64,000 nt of DNA from Larix kaempferi. Its lineage: Eukaryota > Streptophyta > Pinopsida > Pinales > Pinaceae. Shown here piece after piece: positions 1 to 13,196 of the stretch (within the stretch, counting starts at the first letter, position 1; every line of letters starts with the position of its first letter). The notes under the pieces were generated by a model. It had not been told where the DNA came from. It worked only from the letters and a program-made list of their open reading frames with translations, and did not search any database. Location of the stretch: the NCBI GenBank assembly GCA_027924585.1, contig BSBM01002086.1, positions 62,001 to 126,000 of the forward strand. Direction: 5' to 3'. The position numbers and the translations under genes are program-made.

Positions 1-330
1 GGAAGATTTAGAACAATGTATAAATAAGCTTGAATTGTGTTCATTTCTATTATTTGCCATTAACTTAAATCTTTATGGAAAAGAAACGATAATTTTATTA
101 CCGAGGTCTGTGTGATAATGCTATTTTTATCGTTTTACAGTGAAGCCCCTAAGTTCCAAAAAATGAATATGTAACTCATTAGGGAACTAGTTGGGAAAAA
201 AATAGTTCATTAAAAATAAGTGAAGTGGTCGGTATAGTTGCCCGACTAAACTTGAAAATATTTTTCGAAGTTAATTGGTAAAAGAAATAGAAATTGACAT
301 ATTGTTTAATAAAGTTTTAGTGATTGAGTC

Positions 331-407
331 CGGTTCGACCAATTTGTGTAAAGGGTTGGGTTCGACCAATTTGTCTAAAACGTTGGGTTCGACCAATTTT
401 TCTAATA
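331..407. repeat. Three tandem copies of a ~28-bp unit
   Basis: The core GGTTCGACCAATTT occurs three times, with TTCGACC at 333, 361 and 388, giving periods of 28 and 27 bp. The flanks of each unit vary slightly. No function is apparent. Confidence 0.85.
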
Positions 408-1098
408 GGTAAATTGAAAAGAATAGACTGATTTGATTCATTGAAACCAAAGTTGTTTTAAGTTAATAAAAACCATGGTTGATTTGTTTTGTTGGAGAGA
501 TTAGATGTTTAAGTCTTAATTAAATTTACTAATTAAATGACAAACAATACCTTGAGTTAAGGGATGTTTTTAGGAGCTTTGTAATTTGTGGTATTGATGA
601 TTTGAAAACCACGGGTTAGAGTGGTATAACTAAAAATGTATGCTTTATTCCAAGTTATACATATATGAATATGTTTGAGTTGAAGTTATATAATTCAACC
701 ATATTTTTTGAAAGAAGTGTTGGTAGTACGGCTACCGTTACACCAAAAACCGTAGGTTATTGGTAAACTCACCACCGCCAAATTTCAGGGATCCATGAGA
801 GGCGATTAGTTCCTTGTCACGATACACTGGGGAGCACTGACTACTTGCAATTTTGTGCAACAAGAAGTAGTATGTTAATGGAGTAATTTTTTACTGTCGG
901 TAAAATTATTTAATTTAGTTAAAAGAGGTAATGCAATTAGACTATTGATAAACTAAATTATTATGGTTGGCAGTTTTATTTTAGTTTTATAAGAGAATTG
1001 TTGAATTAATATTTCCTTGACTTAGTGAAATGGAAATATGCATATATTTGGAAAATCATAATTTTTCCTTTTATTAAGGAAATATTTGGAATAATCGA

Positions 1099-1262
1099 CA
1101 ACTATATGTTTTAGTCGAAGTAAACTATATATTTATATTTAAAATCTCTCTATTTTCATAATTGTTGTGTTAGTCTACTGTACCATCAACTATATGTTTT
1201 AGTCGAAGTAGACTATATATTTATATTTAAAAGCCCTCTATTTTTATAATTGTCGGGTTAGT
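1099..1262. repeat. Tandem duplication, 88-bp period
   Basis: Two near-identical blocks, about 1099-1174 and 1187-1262, both begin CAACTATATGTTTTAGTCGA and continue through an AT-rich stretch to TGTTAGT or GGTTAGT. A few substitutions separate the copies. They look like a local duplication inside decayed repeat DNA. Confidence 0.8.
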
Positions 1263-2853
1263 TGGCAACTGACAAGTATTTGATTATGTCGAAGTTAGAC
1301 AAGTATTTGTTTAGTCGGTTAACTGACCGACCGCATTAACTCGACTGTAGTCGGATCTCGATTGTAGTCGGTGGAGGATTTTAGTCAGCGAGTCGACTAA
1401 GCTCCTTTAGTATAGTTTATGAAAAATGGTCATAATTCGTAAGAATAAAATGTATAAGAAAAGAAGTTACCTAATTAATGGGTAGACAAATAAATATAGG
1501 CATTTTAATTTATAGTTTTTAAAATATGTCTATGCTCTAAAATTGAGTAGTTTTACGTGTTGTTCATAACCAAAAGTTTTACTGTACAATTCTTACTGTG
1601 TAGGGGGTTACTATTAACTTTGCATTTGTGCATTAAATTATTTTATATGAATTGTATTAAACAAATGTCTCATAGATTAGTCTATGCTTCCGATATTATA
1701 AGTTGTATGCATTTGTTAAAAGATTAATGGGTCTTTTGAAAAACATTTCATGCTTCCACTATCTTACTCTATAGTTAATATGCATTTTAAAATGCCTTTG
1801 TAAAAGGGGTGTGTTACACTTTCAATGCGCCATTTTGTGCGCCAAACGAAAAACTCTTCTCGAACTAATGAGAATGTAAGGTTAATTATAACCCCTCCAT
1901 ACAACCTCACAAAGTTCACCAACCGAGGGATTAATACCGACCTTACCAGACACCATCGATGTTGAATCTCCTCTAGTCGGTGTCCTCACTTGCAGTGAGT
2001 CCTATTCTTTCGATGAAGACGCAGACCATCTGCAAGAATGCCCTAAAAAATAACAAATCAAAAGAGGGGTTGGACCCCCGCAACACAAACAAGACATCCA
2101 ACACCATCCGTTGATATTCTTATTTGTGTCAAAAAAATTCCTTTTGTTTCACATTATCTCGAATTCGAAATTAAACTACCTTTCTTCTTAAAAATGCAGA
2201 TGGCCTCCCAGTCAGACATCTACATAGAATATGCGGATGGTTCTAGTCGATGGTTCAAACACCTAGCGTCTGCTTCCCGGGTTATATATTCCCCCTCCCA
2301 TACACTCAACCAAACTGGCGGGGTTTTCTTGAGGAACTTAATAACAACTAAGCTGAATACGATGTTGTAATAGGTCTAATAAGTGATGCCCTACACCTGG
2401 GCATTCACCATATACAAGTATACCTCGACTCACCACTTGTTGTATCACGGTTGAATAGTGTATTCTGTGTCCATAATTTTCTCCTCTTCCGAAAGTTTCT
2501 GCACATGCGCCTTCTCACTAGAAGTTTTGAAACCATAACTTTCACACATATGCCGAGAAATAACAATGCATTCGCTAGCTCCATTGCCAATGAGGTATTG
2601 AATTGGCACCTGGTACACAACCCATCTGCATAACCCTGCATATCAAGCATTCATAAATACGTCTATGTGTTTCACATACCACTACACATACATGTATATC
2701 ATCATCATAACTCTTAAAGTTAATAAAACATGGCCAAACCAAATATGTCAGTATCATCAACTACATATGCATCATATCAACACATAGGAAACATAAAGAA
2801 AAATACACATCACATACATAAAGAGACGCATACATCATGTGCCGCCAAAATGG

Positions 2854-2861
<8 letters not shown>

Positions 2862-2898
<37 letters not shown>
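2862..2898. repeat. (TG)n microsatellite
   Basis: An uninterrupted TG dinucleotide run, preceded by a short (TA) run at about 2854-2861. A simple sequence repeat that is probably length-polymorphic. Confidence 0.97.
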
Positions 2899-2899
<1 letters not shown>

Positions 2900-3679
2900 A
2901 TGTACAAAAATTGTCCTCCTAGGTAATATACATAGTAGCCTTATGGGGAATACATAAAAAACCTCCCTCCCATAGGCTCATCAATAATGCATACATAAAA
3001 AACTAGGGCTCATAATCCCTATACAAAAAAAATGAATCTGCCCCGCCAACTGGTGGATCTCGGGGTCCCAAAATCGCTAATGGCCGCACAACCTCCCCTT
3101 GTGCGGGCTCTGGTCCTTACCGAGGCCTCTGTCATGGAGGAGGCCCCACACCTCCCTATACCTCTTGTGCCACATGGAATGATACTGCAATGCGCCACAT
3201 GATCTACCCCCAGGACATCCCACACTCAGCTAGAAGATGGAGTTTGAAGTGCATCTCATCATCATAGAGGTCATCCATACCTCGATCATCCAATCCAGTA
3301 GTAAACCCTTCGAACCTCCTCTCCAAGTCTGCAATCACAGCCGACGTCCAGTCCCCGACATCGTCCCCACCTACAGCACCGGCTCCTCCTGCACCTACGG
3401 CCCCACCCTCAACCACCCATGCTCCTCCTATGACCTTCCCAACCCCTGCGGCTGGACAATCTCTCCTCGATCTATGTGTCTGAGGTGACATCACAGGACC
3501 TACATCTGCATCATAGAGGATGAAACAATCATCAATACCTTATAAACATTCATATCATAAATGTATAGAAATAATAGTATGTACAAATATATATGCGAAA
3601 AGTAAAAAAACCATAAAAACATACCAGTAGCATCAAAACTGCTAACAAGGACGGGCAACTCCAAATCTCCTTGGAAGTC

Positions 3680-4230
3680 CATATCGGTCCAAGGATATCT
3701 CTCCATTCAACCTATGCAGCCCTCCCATACATCCAGCACCTGTGGCGTATAACATGCCCCCAAGGGCCCGCTAGCAACACGAGGCATAATATTCCCCCAA
3801 AACGCCATCCGTGGCTCTTGTGGTCCTCTCGGTGGCACCACTACCTATGGCCTCAACGATAGGTAGTGCTCGAATAAGTAGGAGCACAACACACTGTCGT
3901 AGCAGAAGGTGCGCCCCCCACCAGTTGTGAAGGGAGCATATCTATCACCCCTCGAAGATTCAATCCCATCAAGAAACAAATATCCTAAGTCGTGATTCTC
4001 AGGTCCTCACCTACTACTCGGAACACCCCTCAGTCCAGGACCCAAATGTCCAGTAGCCACCAAAAAAGGTAATATGTTGACCACATCAGAGGGCACTTGA
4101 ATAACTTCAAGAGCCCAGCATCTTGTAATGCCTCTGTAGTTGCTTGGTCGACCAAGACATGATCCCAGAGGGTGTCATACTCCCTCTCTCTCCACTCAAC
4201 ATCTTCGGCATGCACCATCACTATCAAGCA
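3680..4230 (-). pseudogene. Plant mobile domain (PMD / aminotransferase-like) gene relic
   Basis: Minus-strand translation upstream to downstream shows an opening with LQDAGLLKLFKCPLM, then after a frameshift near 4040 the pattern VFRVVGEDLRITT, a stop, and DICFLMGLNLRG. This matches the start of the plant mobile domain: a Gly-Leu hydrophobic helix, a Trp, then FR-x-GE-x-L-x-ITT-DI-x-FL-x-GL. PMD genes are spread by transposons in plants, including Mutator- and gypsy-associated forms. Further PMD-like sequence follows toward 3680 with stops, including at least one where the domain should be continuous. Downstream, 3204-3494 keeps an Ala/Gly-rich open frame that could be a remnant of the same gene, but I cannot assign it. 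There is no intact reading frame, so this is a pseudogene. The family call rests on pattern recognition only. Confidence 0.5.
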
Positions 4231-7180
4231 ACCACCTACACAAGGAAATGACCACCCATTAGACTTGTAAAATCATCAGTGCAACCTTCCCTAAGAAGGT
4301 TCACGCGTAGCGCGACTTTACACAACATATTCATGCATAGTGCGGCCAAAACATTGTTTGAATGTGTGGAACTAGTGCACGAGATTTATACAGCTCGGTC
4401 ATGCGGGTAGCATGATTGTTCAAGGAACAGTCGCGCTAAACCAGTGCATGGCCGAAGCTTAACTATCCCATGCTACGCGCAGTACAATACATTATTTTCG
4501 TGCTAATGAGTGCGCTACACTGCACGTGATTTCTAGAAAATCTCACGCTATGGCAGTGCAAGATTCCCCAAAAATATTGTGTTACCATGTGATATTTTCT
4601 CAAAATCCCGAGCGATAGCCCCAAAATTACCAAAAAAGGACTCCTGGCCACCCAAAGGACCCCTAAACCTAAGTCTACCTGGATAAAATTAAAGAGTACA
4701 AGGGTGAGGAATACCTAGAGATCACAGCTCAATAGACAGTGCACCGGATCTCCCAGAATCACTCAAAATGCACTCTAGGAGGTCAGATGCACAAAGTACA
4801 AATGATTTTGAAAAGTGGGCCCCACCCCTATTTTTTTACTCATTTGACCCAAACTTGCAACTGATGCCATGGAAAAACTGTTTCTTTGTTTCCAAAACCG
4901 TTCACACCAAGACGACCAGCCCTTTGATCTCTTTGACATGGAACCAACCAATCCATATTCCCACCAATGTCATCGGGACACTATTTTCCTAGCCAAGTAC
5001 CCCAAATGTACACAATGTTATGGTTGTATGATTTCTACATTGTCAATACCTTTGTCATGTCCTTTACTAAACTTGGGTATGTGTGTCGTGTTTGCAAGAT
5101 CCCAACTAGGAAAATCTCAGATGATATTCCTATTTCACTATAATAACAAGACTCCACCCTACAACAACAGGGGTCACACACCCTACCACATGTATCATTT
5201 CATAATTGGCATATAGACATTATTTACCCTATGTTTATAATTAATTTCCCAGTATTCCCACTGATAACCATAATCATTCATGGCCTTGATTTGCCATCAA
5301 CATCATGACTGTGAATAGCATGTTCCCAAATGGGTGTGTGCACCATTTCCATCCACGTCATCAATATTTGACACCCATGATGTTGACCCCCCACAATTCC
5401 GAGAAATCTAGCCCAGCGTGAAAATACCCTCCCTTAGGGTATCATTTTGAAATTAGGCATTACTCCACTAAGTAGACACTTGTCAGATTCTTTGACACAT
5501 GTTACGAGAATGATTTACAAATCCCCCTCATACCTCCATGAGCACTTTTCCCTTCGCAATATCCCTTGTATAATCATCCCCGCAAAGGCACCTATGGGTC
5601 CCCCACCCTCAGAAGTAACCTGTTCTATTCAGTTATCCCGCAGGTATATACTGTATGGCATTAATTCATGGGGAACCCATCTTTGCATCTATAACTTAAC
5701 CCCCAATTCATTTTGGAAAGCATCCCCCAACCCACTCAAAATCATGGGGACTCCTCCCATCATCAAATTGGTCCCCCAACACACCCGAAATTGTGGGGAC
5801 CCCACCATTATTCTGTATGTACAAACATGTTCCCTCATCACCTCACATCACCGGAAAACCATATTATTTTGGCAGCAACCCATGGTTTTCTTTGATCGAT
5901 GTATTTGAGTCTCCATATGTTCAGCAGTATTTGTTTTCTGGTTACCATCACTCATCGTTTTGCATCTCCATCAAAGCCCTTTTATTTGTAGTTTTTCTCT
6001 GTCCATTTCAATCCGTGCCATTCCGAAAGAAAAGTTGTCGTCCCTACTCCCCATGTTTACATCAATCAAAGGAATTTATGAGCCTCACACTTATCAACTA
6101 GTCTTGTGTCAAGTCTATTCATCCACCAGTCAGTTACAATATTATCTCAGTTCTCAGGATAAGACTCTCATTTTATCATGTGCTTTAGCTCTCGTCAACG
6201 TCAAAACACTACATTTTGAGAGTTGCAGTAGTTGCAGTTGTACCTTGGGATCCCTTTCAATCACTATAAAGAATCACCTCGAACGTAGTAGGGAGAGTCA
6301 TTAGTGCTCCATAACTAAGTGGTTTCCCCTATGCTCGACATCAACACATCATCACATAAGGTGGGAACATACTTTTGAAGGTAGTAGTGTTCACATTTGG
6401 AAATAATGGTAGCAGTCTATTTGGTATAAGTGAAGCTCTCAGGAAGATTTACATACCAATTTGGTCCCCCACCCCAGTGGGCTTGTCATGGTCACCGGCA
6501 GTTCCACTTCTTCAACACTCTGCAATAGTTCATGGGTTATTTACTCACACATGGATTGAATCCGCATCCATCCATGTCCCGACAGTATAGTAGAGTCGAA
6601 ACCTTGGTCCTCTCTCATTGTAATCACTTTAACATCATTTCACGAGCATGAGTATACCCGCCTCGTTTGTATAAAAAATATTATTTATTACAACTCCAAT
6701 GGTCGTTGCCAACAATATTCCCCCGTGGGAGAACCCTATTTTTCCACATATGCTTCGTCCTGCAGAACATGAGAGAAACAATAGAAAACATGATGCATTA
6801 TCGGCTCTACAGTACCCTCTGAACCTCATACATCATGGGGCATTTGTTAATTCCTAAAAATAGCACACATGCGACATTTTGACGATTCATCCAGTAAGGC
6901 GTAATCAACATAAAGAATTCATATCACCACAGGAATCCTCAACAGATCCAAAACACAACATGATTCCATAAGTGCCAAGGAATAATCAAAACAAAGGGTA
7001 TCATGGGTAATACACAGTTGACCTGTGCTATAGCGCAGCTTATCTAAACAATGTCCATGCTCTGCCCATGTGGATTTTTATCCAATAGTCGTGATACTAT
7101 TAAAACAACGATACCACTCACTCCTAGCGGCACATTGAAGACTCAATCCTCCCCAAAGATCTGAATTCATCTCCCCACAT
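4231..7180. other. No gene; pyrimidine-rich plus strand
   Basis: About 3 kb with no recognisable coding homology. From about 4.8 to 6.6 kb the plus strand is conspicuously C-rich and G-poor. This leaves several overlapping open frames of 60-150 codons in different phases, and none has domain-like features. GGGGACYCC-type motifs recur at about 5730-5805. The pattern suggests old repeat DNA, perhaps part of an LTR, but no terminal structures were found. Confidence 0.5.
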
Positions 7181-10100
7181 ACTTGGTGGAATTAATCACC
7201 CCCCCCTTGTGTACCTTGGAGCTAGTTCATGAAGGAGGAGAGTTCACATTTGGATCTAGTTGTTTGTTGGCCACCTCTTGGCCTATAAAAGAAAGCCATT
7301 GGCATGCATTTTGTAGAGAGAAAATCAGAGTAAGTTTATGTTTTTGGATTTGAGTTGGAAATTGTTTCTCTCCATTGTTCTTCCATCTACTTAACATTTA
7401 GTTTGGACGAGAAAGGCCTCCCTAAGGGATATTGTTGGCTTCATTGAATCCCACACCTCCTAGGTGTTGTACAACTATTCCATTGGGAAATACAAGAGTG
7501 GTTTAGCATATATTTGGTTGGTGTTGAAGTTTGCATTCTCCCCCCATCTCTTTCATTTTTTTTTATCAATATTTCTATGTTTGAAGGTGAACTACACTAA
7601 CAAACTCTTGCAGGATCACTTGGAGGAATACCAACCAAACCAACAGGGGCTCCAAGGATTGAAGCCTTACTGCAACCTATAAGGCTTATCCCCTTAACAA
7701 GTGGAAGAGTGCCCTTGTGCAATTTGTTCCACAACAAGCATCATATACAAGACTTTTATACCATGTAGTTCACATTACAATTATTAATATAAATGGTGCC
7801 CACCAAAATTACAAATTATGAGGGAAAAACAAAAACCCATATCCCATACTGAAACCTAGAATCTAGACATTACTTACCCTAATTAGACTATACAGGAACT
7901 GACAACTGAGGAGATAAATCACAATGTATGGTTGAAGCTGATGAAATTTCTATGTTTTATAAAGTTTCATGTCACTTTTAAAACACTTGGAAAGATTACA
8001 TTGCTAGGTAGCTTTGAGATGATAATGCTAACACTCATTTTCAATTTAAGGGAACCAATATTCATATGTGTTGCTATTAATTTAGCGGCATACCAAAATG
8101 CTTCCCAAAATTTTGTTTCATTGATCTTATATGAATGGAATGAACTACTTGTTAGGGAAAGTCTATGACTTTGTTAGCACAAGGACCATTTAAATCAAAG
8201 CCTTGTTAGAGAGGCATTCAAATAGACTAAAGTTGATTGGCATGAACAATGGATTCTAGTAGAAAATTAGCACGATCAAACATTTTCCAGCAAGGCCTAA
8301 TGGAAATGTTTACATAGGCTTGCTAATTTATGGGCCCAAGAGTGGGCTAACTGAAAAATACAAGTTATCGTAGCCAATGACTAGGTTCAAACCTGGATGT
8401 CGTTAAGGAGAACTGACTACTCCTAAGGAGTATAGGAAACCTCCAAAGGAAAGCAGATAAAGATCAACTTCAATGGGGTAACAAAAGGAAATCTCAGAAA
8501 ACATGCAATGGAGGCGACTTCCTTCTAAATCGCAAAGGTTAGTTCAAAACAGTCTAAATGAAAGGATTATGGGAATATCCAAACAAGCAATCCAAATTCA
8601 ATTCCTTCATTTCCTGGATGAAATTTTTCCTAAGCTTAATGTCCAAGATATTATGGTAGAATATGACTCTTAAATAATCAAAAACACAATGAAAGGTGAG
8701 GCTTATCCCAAGTCAAAAGCTCTTAAAACAATTGAAAATTGAAATGGTTTAAACGGGTAAGTTGTTCATTCAAAAATATTGAAGTCATCAACTTAGATGC
8801 ACTACCATTAGAGTAATATACTATATGTAAAATCAGGCACTCAAGCCATAAGATAAAGATATGGGGGTATTTAAAACTCCAGAGATGAATAAGGATACAA
8901 AGCTAGGAGGGAATTTTAGAAAAGATCCGAATCAAATCTGATGAGTCTAAAACCCATAACAAATAAGTGGGAATGGAGGGAAAATGGCCTTTGAGAGTTG
9001 ACTAGCTTTGATAACCTTAGCATCCCCTTCAAAATCTGAAAATTTATCTTGTCTTCCTTGAAACATTGGTTTCAAAATATGTTTGGGTACCGATTTTCAA
9101 ATGAAATCATTGCTCAACAATTATTAAGGCACTGTGAGGTTTGGCCTAAATCTAAATAGGATACAGGGCATTAATTAGACCTCTTGTATCATTGAATGTG
9201 CCAACTTGGATCTGAGATGTAATAGGAGAATGAAGTCATGGCCAATGCTCTTTCAGTTGTTTTCCTGTAGTCTCTATATTTGCAGCAAATTTACCCCACA
9301 TCTAGCCCATGAAGTTTGGGATTTATATGGGATTGAATAGAAGATTAGTAACATGAATGGACAGCTTAACAAGTGGCCAACATACCAATCTAACTCTATT
9401 CAAGCTTTGAGGAAGGATTCTTATGAGTTGTTGGAAAGGAAAAAGCAAATTCTAATAAAAGCAATTACATTTGGAAACATAGTGTTCTGAGCCAGTATGT
9501 GGAGGGCACCAATATTAACAACTATAAGAGAATGAAGTGGTGGAAAACCTTTTCCAAAGGATTCCCTCACAAAGGACGTGTGATTTCTCTTTCCCTTCAA
9601 TAGTAGTTTTCTCAAAATTTCTAGTTAGTGCAACCAGCAGAAAAATGACCAATTTTAATTTTTGGACTTTCTTATTACTAGTTTTGCTACTTTAAGCACC
9701 TATTTTGCATACTAAGATACCATGGATGTATATACTCTTTAAAATTTCTGATAATACAAAAAAAATAACTCAAAAAAAGAATGTTAAGCCTACAGGATGA
9801 CTATATGGCATAGACTAGTAGATAAATAGTAGTGTTTTCCATTTCGACTCAAGCTACTCATGAAAAATGTACTAAAACATTAATTGAATAAGACAAATTC
9901 TATTACCTCAATGCAGAATTCTCCAATCTCTAGCTCCATTACAACAATTGTTGTTAACCCTACAACAGATGTAGATTTTCCAGATTTTTACCCAACCCTA
10001 GATACAATGTTGAAGCATACTTGCAAAAATAAATGTAAACGATATATATCTCATCGTACCCTAAATAATATTTAGTTGTAATTAAACATTCCTCTTTAAG

Positions 10101-10841
10101 GAACCTTATGTGTTGTACTTCCAATAAGATGCAAGATACTTGTGAGTTACAGTGTCTTAGTGTATTGGATACATCTATGCATTAGAGTTGGGCAAAAGAA
10201 ACATGTAATGTTGAAAAGGATTATGGTTTGATTTGGATTAGGAGTATGATGATATATTCATATGGGTAAACATAGGTCTTTGAGCTTTAAAAGATAAATA
10301 CACATGATAACATAATGGCCCAAAAACTAAAATTAACATAATTTATACTGCAAATTGGGTTGATTGAACTTACATTAATTTGTTAAATATGGTTAAATAA
10401 TAAAAGATAGTGACATGGCCCTGAAAATGTGTTATCGTTGATAGATGATGTATTTTTTATGTTGTTTATTAAATTCATGATATTCTTGAAATCAAATCTC
10501 TTAAAGTGAGATAAATGGATTTCCCTGGTCAATCAATGAGCAATAAACAAACAAACAAAACAAACATGACTCACATCGGAGTTGACAAGATATTAAGAAA
10601 ACTGCAAAACCTTAAGAACTACAAATCCTCCTAAGAGCTTTGCCAACCTCTCTTGATACTTTTTCTTATCATAAGTTGTTGTGATAGCTTCAATGGAAGC
10701 TTGAATTTATTAGTGCATAGCTTGTTATTTAATCGAGGCCAGGAATAAATTTTGTCATTTCCATTCAATATTCACAAAGCATGAAAAGGGGTTCTAATAA
10801 CAATTTTAAACCATGACATATGAAACTTATGCCAATTGCAT
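7181..10841. other. Unassigned repeat-like DNA with a possible TATA box
   Basis: A TATAAAA at 7284-7290 follows GGCC and precedes a GCATGCATTTTG...AGAGAGAAAATC context, which resembles the promoter-to-leader part of plant LTRs. No partner LTR is visible. From 7.9 to 9.6 kb, scattered plus-strand frames of 60-80 codons are broken by many stops, and none could be assigned to a family. This is the sequence into which the copia element at 10847 inserted. Confidence 0.35.
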
Positions 10842-10846
10842 TAAAG
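10842..10846. repeat. Target-site duplication of the copia element, left copy
   Basis: TAAAG sits directly outside the left LTR and matches TAAAG at 17837-17841 outside the right LTR. Five base pairs is the standard copia duplication length. Confidence 0.92.
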
Positions 10847-11492
10847 TGTTAAATTTTCAGAATTTACTTCAATCTGATCTAGGATCTTAACTAAGAGAAC
10901 AACATGTATAGCAAATCTACAGCATATCAACCATGGACACAATAATGCAAGCACACAAGAGACACGGAGTTTACTTGGGGAAAACCATAAAGGTGAAAAA
11001 CCCCAATAACTTCCTCAGAGATAGATAGAGCAATGATACAACCAGAATACAAGAGATAGTCTTCTCCTAGCAGTAGAGCCTCCTCCTCCACAAGTGAGCC
11101 GCTCTCCCAAGTGTGAGTGAGAGAATAGAATGTGTAAAATGAGAGAGACACGCTCTCTATTAATACACTAACTTGACTTGACCTTTACTCAACTAGGTCG
11201 GCCTCAACTTAACCACTTAACATAATGCTGACTGGGCCGACCCCCACTAGGGTCGTCTAATAACCCTTTGAACCACATGGCCGACCCCCAATAGGGTGGT
11301 CTAATAACCCTTTGACCCACATGACTTATACAGGGCCGACCCCAACAAGGTGGTCTAATAACCCATCTAGTATAAGTTACGACACTTACAATATAAATGA
11401 CGACACTTCCGTATAGAGGAATAATAACATCTCTATAGGAATACAATATACATATATGTGAAATACATTCCAAATTTACATATACATCAACA
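10847..11492 (-). repeat. Copia 3' LTR (646 bp)
   Basis: In element orientation it starts TGTTGATGTATATG and ends AATTTAACA. It is the same length as the copy at 17191-17836 and about 96 percent identical by manual alignment, with mostly transitions. It contains four CCGACCCC..AGGGTNGTCTAATAACCC-type short repeats at about 11230-11370. Open frames inside it are incidental. Confidence 0.95.
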
Positions 11493-11503
11493 CTCCCTCT
11501 TAA
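11493..11503 (-). promoter_or_regulatory. Copia polypurine tract
   Basis: The minus strand reads TTAAGAGGGAG immediately before the TGTTGATG start of the 3' LTR. This is the expected position and composition for the plus-strand primer of reverse transcription. Confidence 0.85.
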
Positions 11504-11829
11504 TTAGGAAGGTATTTCTCGACACAGGTCTTCTAGCACAAGTCATCTTCTCTGGATCATCGTCACTGGATAATAGTCATCGAGTCATCATCATCGTCAC
11601 TATTGCTGCTATCTCAATCAATCTCTGAATCTACTCGTCATAGGAAGTTCTACAGAGCCAGTCCTTTTTCATACTGGATGTAGGCCCACCACCTGTAGGT
11701 CTTCGTCATCACTGGCCATACTGTGGAAATCTCAGGACTTATTACGTGCGTCACAAAACCTTAAAAGAGTCTCTTAACTAGCAAGAACCCTAAAGAGCAT
11801 CTGAGGCCTTTTTCATCCTGTCCAAATCT

Positions 11830-12345
11830 CCAGGACTTATTACATGTGACCCCACCACAAAACCTCGAAAGAGAATCCCAGGACTGATTACAAGCACAAG
11901 GCTCAACCTATCGAATCTCCCAGGGCACAAATTACATGTGGTCACCACAAAACCTCAAAAGAGCATCCCAGGACTGATTACAAGCACAAGGCTCAACCTA
12001 TCGGATCTCCCAGGGAACAAATTACATGTGGTCATGGAAAAACCTCGAAAGAGCATCCCAGGACTGATTACGAGCACATGGCTCAACCTATCGGATCTCC
12101 CAGGGCACAGATTACATGCCATAGGACAAAACCTCGAAAGAGCATTTGCTAGATATCCCAGGGTACAAATTACATGCCATAGGCAAAACCTCGAAAGACT
12201 ATCTACAAATCTCGCAGGGCACAAATTATATGTCCTCCCAAGTAAAACCTCAAAAGAGCATTTGCCAGATATCCCAGGGTACAAATTACATGCCATAGGC
12301 AAAACCTCGAAAGACTATCTGCAAATCTCCCAGGGCTCAAATTAC
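11830..12345. repeat. Tandem repeats between copia pol and the 3' LTR (100-bp and ~60-bp units)
   Basis: Blocks built from CTCCCAGGGCACAAATTACATG, AAACCTCGAAAGAGCAT and CAGGACTGATTACAAGCACA recur with a period near 100 bp at about 11875-12110. They then recur in a shorter form, AGATATCCCAGGGTACAAATTACATGCC plus AAAACCTCGAAAGA, to about 12345. The array lies in the non-coding region upstream of the 3' LTR. Long frames on both strands through it result from the repeat and are not genes. Confidence 0.85.
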
Positions 12346-12369
12346 ATGCTTATCTGCACAACCTGTTCC

Positions 12370-12910
12370 ACGGCCACAGAGTATCAACCTGATACACACC
12401 AAACATCATCCTGATGTACACATGATCATCTTGATCATCATCACTACAACATCCTACTGCATGTCATCTGGAGCAACATCCCGAAGCTCGTCATCTATGA
12501 TCATCCTGATCATACAATGCATTCACCTAATGCATACCAAGTATCTACCTGATACATATCATCATTCATGATCCACTTGATCATACAGTGTATCCACCTG
12601 ATACAAATACAAATACATGATCCACCTGATCATACCTAATACATATCAACATACATGATCTACCTGATCATACAATGTATCCACCTGATACATATACAGA
12701 TACATGGTCTAAGCATCCAACATGATGCATATACAAAATACATACAAATGATCCAACTGATCATATCTAGCATCAAACATGATGCGTACATATACATATA
12801 CATATAAATGATCCAACTGATCATATCCAGCATCCAACATGATGCGTACATATACATATAGAGAAGTAACTGGAGCATCGTCCTGATGCTCATCATCCAT
12901 GATCCTCCTG
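12370..12910. repeat. Degenerate repeats of the GATCCACCTGATCATAC type
   Basis: Short palindromic motifs (TGATCATxxTGATCA, CACCTGATACATA, CATGATGCATA) recur many times. A larger block, ATATACATATA...GATCCAACTGATCATATC, is duplicated at about 12735-12790 and 12800-12860. The array continues the one at 11830-12345 toward the pol end of the copia element. Confidence 0.75.
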
Positions 12911-13196
12911 GTCATCATAGCATCGTCTTCTTCAGATCATCTCATCGTCCACGAAGCACAGCCCAGATGCACTTCATCCAGCACTTACACCACCGACATG
13001 GGAGAACACATCTACCACCATTTGGGGAAGGCTCCAGCCTTTACTTTTTCACCATGGGAGTACACATCTACCACCATGTGAAAAATGGCTCAACAATTAC
13101 ATCACGACCAAGGGAGAACACATCAACCATGTCAGAAAAGCTCATGTGCATCTACATCTTCCGGACTCATCACTTCCCTTTGGAAGGAACCTCGAT

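Larger units (their letters stand above)
1..2850. other. AT-rich repeat-like stretch without identifiable gene
   Basis: No reading frame here is long or resembles a family I recognise. The sequence carries short local duplications (listed separately) and an A/T-rich composition typical of decayed transposon DNA. Near 1804-1815 an AAAAGGGGTG run precedes TGTTACAC, which could be a polypurine tract beside an LTR start on the plus strand. No second LTR copy was found in the window, so this is not claimed as an element. Confidence 0.5.

Noticed and set aside
1804-1830. Polypurine tract and LTR start at 1804-1815
   Set aside because: Only a short purine run before TGTTAC. No partner LTR, PBS or coding nearby.
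3204-3494. 96-codon Ala/Gly-rich minus-strand ORF as an independent gene
   Set aside because: No start context or family match. It is more likely part of the decayed plant-mobile-domain region, and both strands are open because of composition.
5447-5908. 153-codon plus-strand frame
   Set aside because: It sits in the C-rich, G-poor block where several phases are open at once. No domain-like pattern, no splice or start support.
9421-9615. 64-codon minus-strand frame as a LINE zinc-finger remnant
   Set aside because: No conserved Cys/His spacing; too weak to assign.
11938-12414. 158-codon frame with internal protein repeats
   Set aside because: The repeats come from the DNA tandem array in the copia untranslated region; the opposite strand is equally open.
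12660-12918. Met/Tyr-rich minus-strand ORFs
   Set aside because: Produced by repeated ATACATATACAT and GATCATA motifs.
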